Shown here piece by piece: positions 8,696-17,329 of a DNA stretch of 64,000 nucleotides; position 1 is the stretch's first letter, and the number at the start of each line of letters is the position of its first letter. Below the pieces are notes generated by a model that was given only the letters and a program-made list of their open reading frames with translations, made no database searches and was not told the DNA's origin. The stretch is from CAVVDY01 sp963819645 (GTDB lineage: Bacteria; Acidobacteriota; Terriglobia; Terriglobales; Acidobacteriaceae): contig CAWFWZ010000012.1 of the NCBI GenBank assembly GCA_963819645.1, forward strand, positions 124,001 to 188,000, read 5' to 3'. The position numbers and the translations under genes are program-made.

Positions 8696-9398
8696 TTACG
8701 CTTGCGATGAAGCCGGCGCAAGGTACGGAATCGGGTCGTGAGCGCCCGCGGCTGCAAACGCCCGCAGGCGGAGCACACAACTTTCGCAAATGCCGCACGC
8801 CTGGTCCACCCGGCTGTAGCATGACCACGTTAAATCGAAGGGAGCGCCTAGTTCAAGGCCAAGCGTCACAATCTCCGACTTTCGCAATCCGATCAGGGGC
8901 GTCTCGATGCGGATCGCTCCGTCCTTTGTGCCGGTACGAATCGCCTCGTTGAACGCCTGGTAGAACTCCGGCCGGCAGTCGGGATAACCCGAGCTGTCCT
9001 GCTGCACCGCCCCGATATAGATGCGCCGCGCGCCCAATACTTCTGCCCAACTGGTTGCTGCCGAAAGAAAATGAGCATTACGGAAAGGCACGTAAGTGAC
9101 CGGAATCTCAGCGCCAATTTCTGGACCGGCATCGGGGACGTCGAGCTTTTCGTCGGTCAAGGCCGATCCGCCAATGGCACGGAAGAATGGCGTGCGAAAC
9201 ATCAGCCGAGTATGAATGCCTAGCCGGTCGCAAATTGCCTCGAAAGGCCCGCTGCTCGCGCCCCTCGGTCCGCTGGCCATAGCTGATGTGCAGCGCAGCG
9301 GTGGCGTCGGCGCCGTGCTCGCGAACCGCCAGGGCAGCGCACACGGTCGAATCCATTCCGCCACTCAGCACGACGACGGCATCCGCTTTTTGCTTCAT
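8696..9398 (-). CDS. queC: 7-cyano-7-deazaguanine synthase QueC (frameshifted)
   Basis: QueC converts 7-carboxy-7-deazaguanine, ammonia and ATP to preQ0, the precursor of queuosine. The start is ATG 9398 (MKQKADAVVVLSGGMDST); an ATG at 9413 is also possible. The ATP-pyrophosphatase loop SGGMDST is at about residues 12-18. The C-terminal zinc site shows CYSRVDQACGICESC. The frame breaks at the AAA run 9243-9245: removing one A restores GREQRAFEAICDRLGIH, joining the two halves into a protein of about 233 residues. The neighbour queE makes its substrate. queD and queF are not in the window. Confidence 0.88.
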
Positions 9399-9408
9399 GA
9401 TCAGCTCT

Positions 9409-9456
9409 GTCATCCTGAGCGTAGTGAGCCGGAGGCGAACGGAGTCGAAGGACCCC
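9409..9456. repeat. GTCATCC-type dispersed repeat
   Basis: GTCATCCTGAGCG at 9409 is followed by GGAGTCGAAGGACCCC. It is one copy of a repeat family also seen at 24799, 41067, 51009 and inside rsmG (about 58600-58652). It lies in the queE-queC gap. Confidence 0.6.
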
Positions 9457-9472
9457 TATATAGGCACCGGCT

Positions 9473-10153
9473 CTATACCCCTTTCAGCGAAGGCTCCCAA
9501 ATGAACTTGTGAATCTGAAATCCCAGCCGCACATTCAAGTTGTCCGCCAGAATCCATTCCGCCAAGTCGCGCGGATCGACCAGGCAATGCTCCACGCTGC
9601 GGCTGCCGGTCGCGTCCTTGCGAAATGCTGGAGAGAAGATGATGGAGGCGCACAGGCTGGAGGCAACTTCCAGGATAAAGTCGCGCGCAAACTCGTAATC
9701 TCTTCGGCTCGCGATTACAAACTTAAGCTCATCGCGCTCGGTTAGCGCGTGCAGGTTCTCCGGCAGGAAGCTCCCACCTTCGCCCGAGTCGGGACACTTC
9801 ACGTCGACAATTTTCACTACCGCAGCGGGCACACTCGAAAGCGGACGCTCGCCGCTGGTTTCCAGCAGCACGGTATAACCCGAAGCCAGCAGGCTCTCCA
9901 TGAGGGGAACGACCTCGCGCTCCTGCAGCATGGGCTCGCCGCCGGTGATTTCAACCAGGCCCTTGTCGGGCAACAGGCGGTGCACCTCGGCTTCGATCTG
10001 CTCCTGCGTCATACGCGAGCCGCCCTTGAAGGTGTACTCGCTGTCGCACCACACGCAGCGCAGGTTGCATCCGGCAAGCCGCACGAAGACGCACGGCAGC
10101 CCCGAGTACGATGATTCACCTTGCAGCGACTTGTAGATTTCGATGATCTGCAT
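9473..10153 (-). CDS. queE: 7-carboxy-7-deazaguanine synthase QueE (radical SAM)
   Basis: QueE rearranges 6-carboxy-tetrahydropterin to 7-carboxy-7-deazaguanine using S-adenosylmethionine. The start is ATG 10153 (MQIIEIYKSLQGE), where homology to the family begins; the frame upstream of it is non-coding repeat. The radical-SAM motif CNLRCVWC places the cluster cysteines at residues 29, 33 and 36. EITGGEPMLQ is the SAM-binding GGE motif and SLQGES the usual N-terminal substrate loop. The length of 226 residues is normal. It lies directly upstream of queC on the same strand, so the two form a short deazaguanine pathway unit. Confidence 0.9.
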   Translation of the reverse strand: MQIIEIYKSLQGESSYSGLPCVFVRLAGCNLRCVWCDSEYTFKGGSRMTQEQIEAEVHRLLPDKGLVEITGGEPMLQEREVVPLMESLLASGYTVLLETSGERPLSSVPAAVVKIVDVKCPDSGEGGSFLPENLHALTERDELKFVIASRRDYEFARDFILEVASSLCASIIFSPAFRKDATGSRSVEHCLVDPRDLAEWILADNLNVRLGFQIHKFIWEPSLKGV

Positions 10154-10235
10154 GGAACTACCTGCCGCGGGAACGACGTGGCACGAGAACCAACTGGCAC
10201 GGGTGGAGTACGCCTTCAGGCTGTGCCGCAAGCAG

Positions 10236-10391
10236 CTTTGAAGGGGCACGCCTTTCAGGCGTGCCAATAAAGCAGCGCGACGTTCGGCTTTAGCCGCTGA
10301 GGGTATCTCCTGAGATCCGACCGTCGACGCGCCTTAGAAGCTAAAATTTTCGCAATCTTGCGGCACGGCTGAAGCCGTGCCCTTTCAAAAC
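10236..10391. repeat. MITE-like palindromic repeat, copy 2
   Basis: Edges CTTTGAAGGGGCACG (10236-10250) and CGTGCCCTTTCAAAA (10376-10390) are near-perfect inverted repeats. Inside are GGCACGCCTTTCAGGCGTGCC (10245-10265), CGGCTTTAGCCG (10285-10296) and GGCACGGCTGAAGCCGTGCC (10362-10381). The layout matches the copy at 4547-4759. It sits between hslV and queE with no coding potential. Confidence 0.7.
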
Positions 10392-10398
10392 TACTTCC

Positions 10399-10941
10399 CT
10401 ACAACTCTTCGATCGTGATGTGATCGTTGGTGTAGATGCAGATCTTGCCTGCAATCTTCATGGCTTCTTCTGCGATCGCCTTCGCCGGCAGCTGCGTGTG
10501 TTCCATCAGCGCCGTCGCGGCCGCCGTGGCATAGGGGCCTCCGCTACCGATGGCTGCAATGCCGGTGTCGGGTTCAATCACGTCGCCCTGCCCGCTGATC
10601 AGGAACGTCTGCTCCTGGTCGGCCACGAGCAGCAGCGCCTCAAGTTGGCGAAGCATCTTGTCGGTGCGCCAATCTTTGCCAAGCTCGACCGCCGCCCGGC
10701 CCAGGTTGCCGTGATATTGCTCCAGCTTCGACTCGAAGCGCGAGAACAGCGAAAACGCGTCGGCAGTCGAGCCGGCGAAACCTGCAAGTATCTTGTCCTG
10801 GTAGAGCCGCCGAATCTTGCGGGCGGTGTGTTTGATTACACCTTCGCCGAGGGTTACCTGGCCGTCTCCGGCCATCACCACTTTATTGTCGCGGCGAACA
10901 CAAAGAACAGTAGTAGAGCGGATCAAACGCTTACGTTGCAT
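10399..10941 (-). CDS. hslV: ATP-dependent protease peptidase subunit HslV
   Basis: HslV is the proteasome-like threonine peptidase that works with the HslU unfoldase in the cytoplasm. The start is ATG 10941 (MQRKRLIRSTTVL). Alignment to the usual TTIVSVRR start places the catalytic Thr at residue 10, so a nine-residue propeptide must be removed. VVMAGDGQVTLG and GSGGPYATAAATAL are family signatures, and 180 residues is the normal length. The gene is on the same strand as ybaK, 55 bases downstream of it. hslU is not next to it in either direction, unlike the common hslVU operon. Confidence 0.93.
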   Translation of the reverse strand: MQRKRLIRSTTVLCVRRDNKVVMAGDGQVTLGEGVIKHTARKIRRLYQDKILAGFAGSTADAFSLFSRFESKLEQYHGNLGRAAVELGKDWRTDKMLRQLEALLLVADQEQTFLISGQGDVIEPDTGIAAIGSGGPYATAAATALMEHTQLPAKAIAEEAMKIAGKICIYTNDHITIEEL

Positions 10942-10996
10942 TGATAACTCGATTATAGCAGCGGAAATTGACGCTTTCCGCTCGTTTGGAGCGGGT

Positions 10997-11479
10997 TCAG
11001 CTCGACCGCTTCTCGTGTGCAATCTCGCCGAGAGTGGCGTTGGTCACCCGAAGATAGTCCGCCGGAGCAAGCAGAATCTGCGTGCCGCGAACGCCTGCTG
11101 AAATCGAGATCACATCCCATAGCTCGATGGTCTCGTCGGCGAACACGGGGTAGTCTTTCTTCGCGCCAAGCACCGTCACGCCGCCACGGATGTATCCCGT
11201 CAGCGGCTGCACCTCTTTCAGCGAAACAAGCTCTACCTTGCGATCTTCGCTGAGCGCCGCCAGCTTCCTGTAGTCCAGTTCATAGTTGCCGGGAATCACC
11301 GCGAAGCATGGTCCATTGCGGTCGCCACGCGCCAGCAGCGTTTTGAAAACCTGCTCCGCGGGCAAACCGATTTTTGCCGCCACAGTTTCGGCCGCCAGAT
11401 CCTCCGGATCGACCTCGTAGGTGCGCAATTCATACGCGATACCAAGCGAGTCCAGCAGGCGTGCGGCATTGGTCTTCAT
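10997..11479 (-). CDS. ybaK: Cys-tRNA(Pro)/Cys-tRNA(Cys) deacylase, YbaK family
   Basis: A YbaK-type trans-editing enzyme that hydrolyses Cys-tRNA(Pro) misacylated by prolyl-tRNA synthetase in the cytoplasm. The 160 residues start MKTNAARLLDSLGI. They contain the substrate-pocket lysine in EQVFKTLLARG, the segment LTGYIRGGVTVLGAKK and the ISAGVRGTQILL region conserved in the YbaK/ProX fold. Length and motif order are normal. It lies between a glycosyltransferase gene and hslV on the same strand, with no obvious functional link to either. Confidence 0.88.
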   Translation of the reverse strand: MKTNAARLLDSLGIAYELRTYEVDPEDLAAETVAAKIGLPAEQVFKTLLARGDRNGPCFAVIPGNYELDYRKLAALSEDRKVELVSLKEVQPLTGYIRGGVTVLGAKKDYPVFADETIELWDVISISAGVRGTQILLAPADYLRVTNATLGEIAHEKRSS

Positions 11480-11495
11480 TGAATTCGCGAAGCAC

Positions 11496-13025
11496 CTACT
11501 GTCGAGAGAACAACATGACGTGAACGTAGGGGAAATCCTGCGTATCAGCTAGCCGGTATTGCTGGTTCAGCGCTGCCTCGAAGGCGGTGAACCTGGGATC
11601 GTTCGGCGGCAGCGGAGTAGTTACGACCCAAATCCTCTCGTGTCCTTGTGCGAACGTGGGCACACGCGCCGCAGCAGGCACTCCCATGAAGTCTCGCCAC
11701 CCCAATCCAGAGTTGTTTCCCGGATATAAGATCTCGGGCTTTACCGCCGCATTTGTGTGGGCAGCATAGTAGTCATAGGGGAACCTGGTAGATAGCGTAT
11801 AGAACACCACGCCATCATGAAGTTGGGCATGGTTAAGTATGTAAGTCGTTGCCGATCTTACGTCGTTGCGGCCGATATCGAAGTCGGCTTTGTAGTACGA
11901 ATGCACACCGTCGAGACCGGCAAAAGCGACCACAACAGTCAGCAACCCAGCCATCAGCCGTGTATTTTTGGCAGTTATGCCCGCGGCTGCCAGCATGATC
12001 CACGCCGGAAGCGAAACCATGAAATACCGTGGAGCAAATACAGGCCGGGCGAGGGAAACCAGCAGTACGATAATCAAAGGTACGAAGAACCAGCAGGCCA
12101 GGATGATATAAGCCGGACTATCGGTCGTCTTCCGCCTTATAGAAATAACTCCAGCCATCAAGCCGGCAAACACGAGGACCGCGTACACAATCAGCTGCAT
12201 GGTGTCCACATTGCCAGATAGCTTCTTTAGCAGTCCTACAATATCGCCTAGGCCGGGACGGGGAATCCATGCTATGGGTCCGGCTCCGGTTGTAGCTATG
12301 AATATCCAGATCGGCGCCGTCCACAGCGCAATCAGTCGGGCAGAGCGTCGAAATTGGGGACGAATATCTGGCCTCGAAGCTACCGACCCGGCTCGCGCCA
12401 TAAGTCGCAACGCAACCCAATGCGAAACTACAACCAGTACCGCGAAGAAATGCGCGTAAATTGCCAGCGAGCTTGCAACGATGTACCAGTTCCAGTCCCT
12501 TCGCCGCCCACTCTCAATTCCCGATACGAAGAAGTAGGTTGAAATAATGAGCAGCAGTACCAGTAGGCTATAGCTTCGAGCTTCTTGCGCATAGCGAACT
12601 TGAAATGCGTTGACACTCAACAACAGAGCGCTAACCAGCCCAAAGCGGGTGCCCAGCATCTTGCGCCCGAGGAAAAATATCGCGGGAATAGCAGCGACGG
12701 CGAAGATTACCGATAGTCCGCGAATCCAGGCGACCGAATCTCCGAGATGCAACCATCCGCGTAGCAGCAGATAGTAGAGCATCATGTTCATTTCCCGCCG
12801 CCATAGGATGCGGAGAAAATTGAACCAGTCGAGCTGCGACATGGTGATGCTGGAACCCTCATCCAGCCAAAAGCTCTTGGCGGTTATGGCATGAAGTTGT
12901 AGCACCGCACCGAGCGCAGTCGTGGCAACCAGCGCCAGCCAGATAGCAACTCTATTTAGTACGCTCGCAGGTTCGGCTTCGGGCTGCCGGGTCTCATCAC
13001 GAATTGGAGAGCTGGTCGCGAGCAT
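11496..13025 (-). CDS. GT39-type integral membrane glycosyltransferase
   Basis: A 509-residue multi-pass membrane protein. An N-terminal helix (about 25-47) is followed by SFWLDEGSSITMS, the acidic first-loop motif of the ArnT/PMT (GT39/GT83-like) superfamily. About ten further helices follow, with the conserved VRYAQEARSYSLLVLLL segment. The C-terminus is a soluble periplasmic domain. Such enzymes move a sugar from a polyprenyl phosphate donor to an envelope acceptor. Donor and acceptor cannot be told from sequence. It follows the LptF-LptG fusion by 24 bases and is clearly paralogous to the enzyme at 15515, suggesting an LPS-linked role. Confidence 0.8.
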   Translation of the reverse strand: MLATSSPIRDETRQPEAEPASVLNRVAIWLALVATTALGAVLQLHAITAKSFWLDEGSSITMSQLDWFNFLRILWRREMNMMLYYLLLRGWLHLGDSVAWIRGLSVIFAVAAIPAIFFLGRKMLGTRFGLVSALLLSVNAFQVRYAQEARSYSLLVLLLIISTYFFVSGIESGRRRDWNWYIVASSLAIYAHFFAVLVVVSHWVALRLMARAGSVASRPDIRPQFRRSARLIALWTAPIWIFIATTGAGPIAWIPRPGLGDIVGLLKKLSGNVDTMQLIVYAVLVFAGLMAGVISIRRKTTDSPAYIILACWFFVPLIIVLLVSLARPVFAPRYFMVSLPAWIMLAAAGITAKNTRLMAGLLTVVVAFAGLDGVHSYYKADFDIGRNDVRSATTYILNHAQLHDGVVFYTLSTRFPYDYYAAHTNAAVKPEILYPGNNSGLGWRDFMGVPAAARVPTFAQGHERIWVVTTPLPPNDPRFTAFEAALNQQYRLADTQDFPYVHVMLFSRQ

Positions 13026-13049
13026 ATTAGGGCGGGACGTCCAATCAAA

Positions 13050-15455
13050 CTACGTTGGTACTCGCAGCAACATATATCCAGCCGCCAACCCGAACACTAA
13101 ATCCGGCGACCAGGCAGCCAGCATCGCCGGCAATTGATTAGCATTCCCCATCGCTTCAAATAGGCCGGACATGCCGATGTAGACCACAGCTATGCCGATC
13201 GCAATCGCAACCCCGGCCAACGCACCGCCGGTCCTGCCAGACACTGCGAATGGAATAGCGAGGACCGCCATCACTAACGTGATAAGTGGGTAGGAAATTT
13301 TCTTCCCCAGCTGCACCCGCAGTCGCACGGTATCAAATCCGCTCTGTTGCAGGTCTTCGATATAGTTCCGAAGCTCGCTATAATCCATCTCCGATGACTG
13401 CCGGACTTCCTTTTTGAAGTAGTTAGGATCTTCGCGCAACTCGTTGAAGGTTGCCACTTCGAAAGTCTTGTAGTCCTGGATCGAAGATCCTTTCAGGCTT
13501 CTCACCCATCCATTCTCGAAGACGAACTTATTCAGGCCGGGTTCCCAGTGTGCTTCCGCGGCGGAAATCCTTCGGCTCAACTGAAAGCTCTTGGGATCGA
13601 ACTCGAAAATGGAGATTCCACGAAAAGTATTTGTATCGGCATCGAAGAACTGATAGTAGTAAATCTCGTCGTTACCACCGACAATCCACTGGCGATTTGC
13701 CTGCAAATAGGTTTGGGCCGGCTTACCTTTGATCTCATTTCGCAGGATTTCTTGCCGCTTATTGGTATGGGGAATGTAAACCTGATCGAAAAGGAACAAT
13801 CCTCCAGCGAACAATGCGCAGAGCACGATAACCGGCAACGTCGCGCGATATAAGCTGATGCCGGTCGCCTTCATGGCGGTCAGTTCGCTCGACTTCTGCA
13901 TCAGCCCAAAGGTGATGAGCACGGCCAGCATCACTGCAACGGGCGTCATCTGGTAAATGAGCGATGGGCTCAGGTTCAGCAGGTATTCCCCTAGCAATAG
14001 GACCGATACCCTATTGCGCACGATATCGGTAAACAGCTCAAAGAAGGTGAAAACCAGCGCGAGGATGAGCAAGGTCGCCAGAATCATCGTCAGATACATG
14101 ACGAAATCCCGCAGAATCATGTCATCCAGAATCAGCGGGAAGCGGGCGCTGAACCGCTTCTTACCCTGGCGGCGGTTGGCAAAGTCGACCTGCTGCCATC
14201 GGTTCGATCGAAGGGCTCCCCACGACCGCCATTTACGCACCAGCCATGCCCAGAACGTTCCCAGGTTCCCAACCTCGCCGGGCATGCGATCCGATCTCCA
14301 GAGCAGCACCAGGCCGCAAAGGAAGAAGATCAGGTTGCCGCCCCAAACCCCGAGCCACGGGGACACCTTGCCCTGGCGAGCCAACGAAACGCCCAATAAC
14401 GAAAACACGTAGTAGATAAAGACAAGTGCGATGGTCAAAACAAATCCGGTGCTCTTGCCACCTTTGCGCGCCGCGAGACCCAGAGGAATACCGACCATCG
14501 CCAACACCAGGCAAGCCGCCGGCAATCCGAAGCGGCGATGAAACTCGATCTCGTAGTAGCGTGCCTTAAGCTCGTCATAGGCGCGAGCCTTTATGGCCAA
14601 ATCGCGCGCCTCCGGAGTGCCACCAATGACCAGGTTGGCCGCGGCTTTGTGCTCACGCGCCGAATTGGCGAGCAATTCCCCCAGGCTCAGTTGCGCGACC
14701 GGCAGCAGGTCGTAGGAGTTGCGCTCGTTGGCAGCCGGCACCTGAATCGGTATGTCGGTGCTCTCAAATGTCGTGATGGAGTACTGATCTTTGCCTTTCA
14801 CTTCCAGTTGCTGCTGGCTGCCATCTTCCAGATGAAACCGCAGTTTGTCGGGCGAGTCGTTCAGCAACACACCGCGGTCCGCGACCGTGACCCTCGGTGA
14901 GGCCGGATCGGTCGTGTCGGCCAGGAAGACTCCGCGCCAAAGCGAGCGATTGCCTTCAGGAATGGCGTCCTGCACATAGAGCACGGTGTTCTTGAACTCC
15001 TCATAGAACACGCGTGGCTGGATTTCAAACGAAGCTTGTGACGATTTCAGCCGGTTCTGCAATGCCACGAGAGCTGCCGCTGACTTGGGCGCAACGTAAA
15101 TGCTGTTCAACATCGCGAGCCCCCAAACCGCAATGGCAAATACCGATACTGCGCGCAAGAACAGCCCAACGCCGAATCCGCTGGTGCGCATCGCCGTTAC
15201 TTCGCTATCCGCCGCGAGTCGGCTCAGCCCAATGAGGATGCCGACCAACACGCCCATCGGCAGGGTCACGGTGAAGGTTGTCGGCAGGGTCAGAAAGAAG
15301 ATCTCAGCCACGCTGGGCAATGGGGCGCTATTGCGCACGATCAGCTCAAGCAAGCGGCCCAGGTCCCGCATAAAGATGATGAAGGTGAACAGCACCAGCC
15401 CGAGAAAGGCGTGCGAGATCACTTCCCTGAGGATGTAGCGGGTTAGAATGCGCAC
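13050..15455 (-). CDS. LptF-LptG fusion, lipopolysaccharide export permease
   Basis: A single 801-residue protein holds both permease subunits of the LptB2FG lipopolysaccharide exporter, normally two proteins of about 360 residues. The start is GTG 15455 (MRILTRYILREVI). The first half (about 1-400) is LptF-like: RYILREV start, LSRLAADSEVTAMRTSGF coupling segment, beta-jellyroll at about 130-270. A basic linker at about 415-445 leads to an LptG-like half (about 446-801), with LRDFVMYLTMI, QKSSELTAMKATGISLYRA, a second jellyroll, and final helices from about 690. The ATPase LptB is not in the window. GT39 genes sit on both sides. Confidence 0.9.
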   Translation of the reverse strand: MRILTRYILREVISHAFLGLVLFTFIIFMRDLGRLLELIVRNSAPLPSVAEIFFLTLPTTFTVTLPMGVLVGILIGLSRLAADSEVTAMRTSGFGVGLFLRAVSVFAIAVWGLAMLNSIYVAPKSAAALVALQNRLKSSQASFEIQPRVFYEEFKNTVLYVQDAIPEGNRSLWRGVFLADTTDPASPRVTVADRGVLLNDSPDKLRFHLEDGSQQQLEVKGKDQYSITTFESTDIPIQVPAANERNSYDLLPVAQLSLGELLANSAREHKAAANLVIGGTPEARDLAIKARAYDELKARYYEIEFHRRFGLPAACLVLAMVGIPLGLAARKGGKSTGFVLTIALVFIYYVFSLLGVSLARQGKVSPWLGVWGGNLIFFLCGLVLLWRSDRMPGEVGNLGTFWAWLVRKWRSWGALRSNRWQQVDFANRRQGKKRFSARFPLILDDMILRDFVMYLTMILATLLILALVFTFFELFTDIVRNRVSVLLLGEYLLNLSPSLIYQMTPVAVMLAVLITFGLMQKSSELTAMKATGISLYRATLPVIVLCALFAGGLFLFDQVYIPHTNKRQEILRNEIKGKPAQTYLQANRQWIVGGNDEIYYYQFFDADTNTFRGISIFEFDPKSFQLSRRISAAEAHWEPGLNKFVFENGWVRSLKGSSIQDYKTFEVATFNELREDPNYFKKEVRQSSEMDYSELRNYIEDLQQSGFDTVRLRVQLGKKISYPLITLVMAVLAIPFAVSGRTGGALAGVAIAIGIAVVYIGMSGLFEAMGNANQLPAMLAAWSPDLVFGLAAGYMLLRVPT

Positions 15456-15514
15456 GAATGGCTAGTTTAAATGCAAAACGTAGCCGAGGCGAGTGGTTGG
15501 CCTGGCATGAAAGC

Positions 15515-16915
15515 TCACCGGCCCAGCCTGGTGACCCGAACGCCCTTGAACTGCCTCTCCTCTTCGACCTTGTACGCACCGATCGCGGCTTGTGCATTCG
15601 AGTCCTTGGTCGCCGAACAGGTGATGATCCAAAGATGCTCCGGGCCAGCCGTTTGCGGAGAATCAGGCAGCGGCGACGAAATGATTCGTAACTCGGGAAT
15701 TCGATACTTCGCGTGCTCGAGCTCGTACTTCAAAGGCAATTCGCAGTAGGAATTGGGCAACACTGTGGCATCGCGAGCGCCAACATTCTCCGCGAGAAAC
15801 GCGATCGCTCTCTTCCAGTCTTCCTGTCCGGCTTCGGCATAATACGAGCGGATCGGACCTATCTCGCCAAGAACCAGCGCCAACACCAGCGCGTAGCGAA
15901 TCCACGCAAAACGAATTTCGGCAATCCCTTCGGCTATGAGCAAGAGAGCCGCAGGCAAACAGAAGATCAAGAACCGCGGAGCATAGATTGGCTTCCAAAT
16001 GGAGATCAGGAGGGTGAGCAGGATCGGCAGGAACAGCCAAAGCACGAGAACGAGAACGGACCAGTTCTCCACCGTCCTACGCCTCTCGCGGTATTTCCCC
16101 ATCCACACCGTCATCGCGATGAAGAAGGCTACCACCGCGACCCCGAGCTTAAGCCCACTGCCCACCATGAAGCGGAAGACGTCGTACACATCTCTCCCAT
16201 GGACCGGCGGCGCCCATCCAAGCTGCCCGCGGTCTCGGAACACCACGAACCATAACAAAGGCAGTCCGAGAACGATGACGATACTGACCTGCAACGCTTG
16301 CCTGGTCGCAAATCGACGTCGATCAGCCGGAACCATCGCCAGAGAAACGAGCTGGACAAGCACAACCAACGCGGCGAAAAAATGTGCGTAGAGTGCAAGC
16401 GCCGTTGACAGCACATAGCAAACACTCCAGAAGCGAGTGGGCTGCTTCAGGCAATGGAAAAAGGCCAGGAACGAAACCGAAACCAGCAGGACAAAGAGGC
16501 TGTAGCTACGTGCCTCCTGCGCATACCGGATAGCGAACGGGTTAATCACCAGCAACAGAGCAGCCAGTGTCCCAGCTCGCTGCGAAAGGATCTCTTTCCC
16601 AATCCAATAAACCACCGGGACTACTGCCACGCCCATCAACGCCGACAGAAGCCGTACCCACCATGCCGCATCGCCGAAGCTAATCCAGCCACGAAGCAAG
16701 ACGTAATACAGAGACATGTTCGCCTCTGCGCTGGTTACGATCTGCCAGAAGTCGGGCCAGCTCTGCTTTGCCAGGAAGATGCTGAAGGCTTCGTCAGACC
16801 AGACGCTCTTTGCGCCCAGGTCCACAAACCGCAGGACCGCGGCCAATAGAGTCACAGCTCCCAGTGCAACCGCCGGTGCTGAACGTGCTTTCAGCATGGT
16901 CGCGATACGAGGCAT
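15515..16915 (-). CDS. GT39-type integral membrane glycosyltransferase (paralogue of 11496-13025)
   Basis: I chose ATG 16915 (MPRIATMLKARSAP); the frame is open to 17005, but the upstream residues do not look coding. The 466 residues include about ten membrane helices and SVWSDEAFSIFLAKQ, the acidic loop of ArnT/PMT-like enzymes. IRYAQEARSYSLFVLLV is nearly identical to the segment in the enzyme at 11496. It would transfer a sugar from polyprenyl phosphate on the periplasmic face of the inner membrane. It lies 60 bases upstream of the LptF-LptG fusion on the same strand and is probably the first gene of that operon. Confidence 0.8.
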   Translation of the reverse strand: MPRIATMLKARSAPAVALGAVTLLAAVLRFVDLGAKSVWSDEAFSIFLAKQSWPDFWQIVTSAEANMSLYYVLLRGWISFGDAAWWVRLLSALMGVAVVPVVYWIGKEILSQRAGTLAALLLVINPFAIRYAQEARSYSLFVLLVSVSFLAFFHCLKQPTRFWSVCYVLSTALALYAHFFAALVVLVQLVSLAMVPADRRRFATRQALQVSIVIVLGLPLLWFVVFRDRGQLGWAPPVHGRDVYDVFRFMVGSGLKLGVAVVAFFIAMTVWMGKYRERRRTVENWSVLVLVLWLFLPILLTLLISIWKPIYAPRFLIFCLPAALLLIAEGIAEIRFAWIRYALVLALVLGEIGPIRSYYAEAGQEDWKRAIAFLAENVGARDATVLPNSYCELPLKYELEHAKYRIPELRIISSPLPDSPQTAGPEHLWIITCSATKDSNAQAAIGAYKVEEERQFKGVRVTRLGR

Positions 16916-17101
16916 TTTGACCGAACGGGCACTCGACGCTCTAATTCGAGGCTGTCCGCGCTTGGCGCTATACCCCGGGGAACATCTTGATGAGAATGGA
17001 GACAACGGCTAAGAATGCGCACGAGCGCCAGTGTAATGCAAAGCTCGGCAGAGACAAGTTCTGTCGCAACATCCCTCGAGTAGCGGGTCGACGGTGCCGG
17101 C

Positions 17102-17329
17102 CTAATCGCCGTGTGCTGCCTGGGCCAAGCCGCCTTCCTCATGCCATGGCGGCAGCACCTTCACCAGCACCCACAGAATCACGAAGGGCAAAATCGACAG
17201 CGCTATGGCAGGCAGCAATCCTTCGCGGGTCACGAATCCCATCTTGTAAGTGGTGTAGCCCAGAAAGCTCTTCGAGAACAGTTGTCCGCCGATGACGACG
17301 TTCCACCGCATGGCAAAAATTCCGATCAT
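17102..17329 (-). CDS. C-terminal portion of NrfD-like membrane subunit
   Basis: These 75 residues are the last part of the NrfD gene that starts at 18289. IFAMRWNVVIGGQLFSKS is the conserved final-helix motif of NrfD/PsrC proteins. A last hydrophobic helix (LLPAIALSILPFVILWVLVK) and a short His/Glu-rich tail follow. The frame equals that of the N-terminal fragment, so three single-base insertions (about 17929, 17377 and 17329) cancel out. A real ATGA overlap with the middle fragment is possible but less likely. Confidence 0.65.
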   Translation of the reverse strand: MIGIFAMRWNVVIGGQLFSKSFLGYTTYKMGFVTREGLLPAIALSILPFVILWVLVKVLPPWHEEGGLAQAAHGD

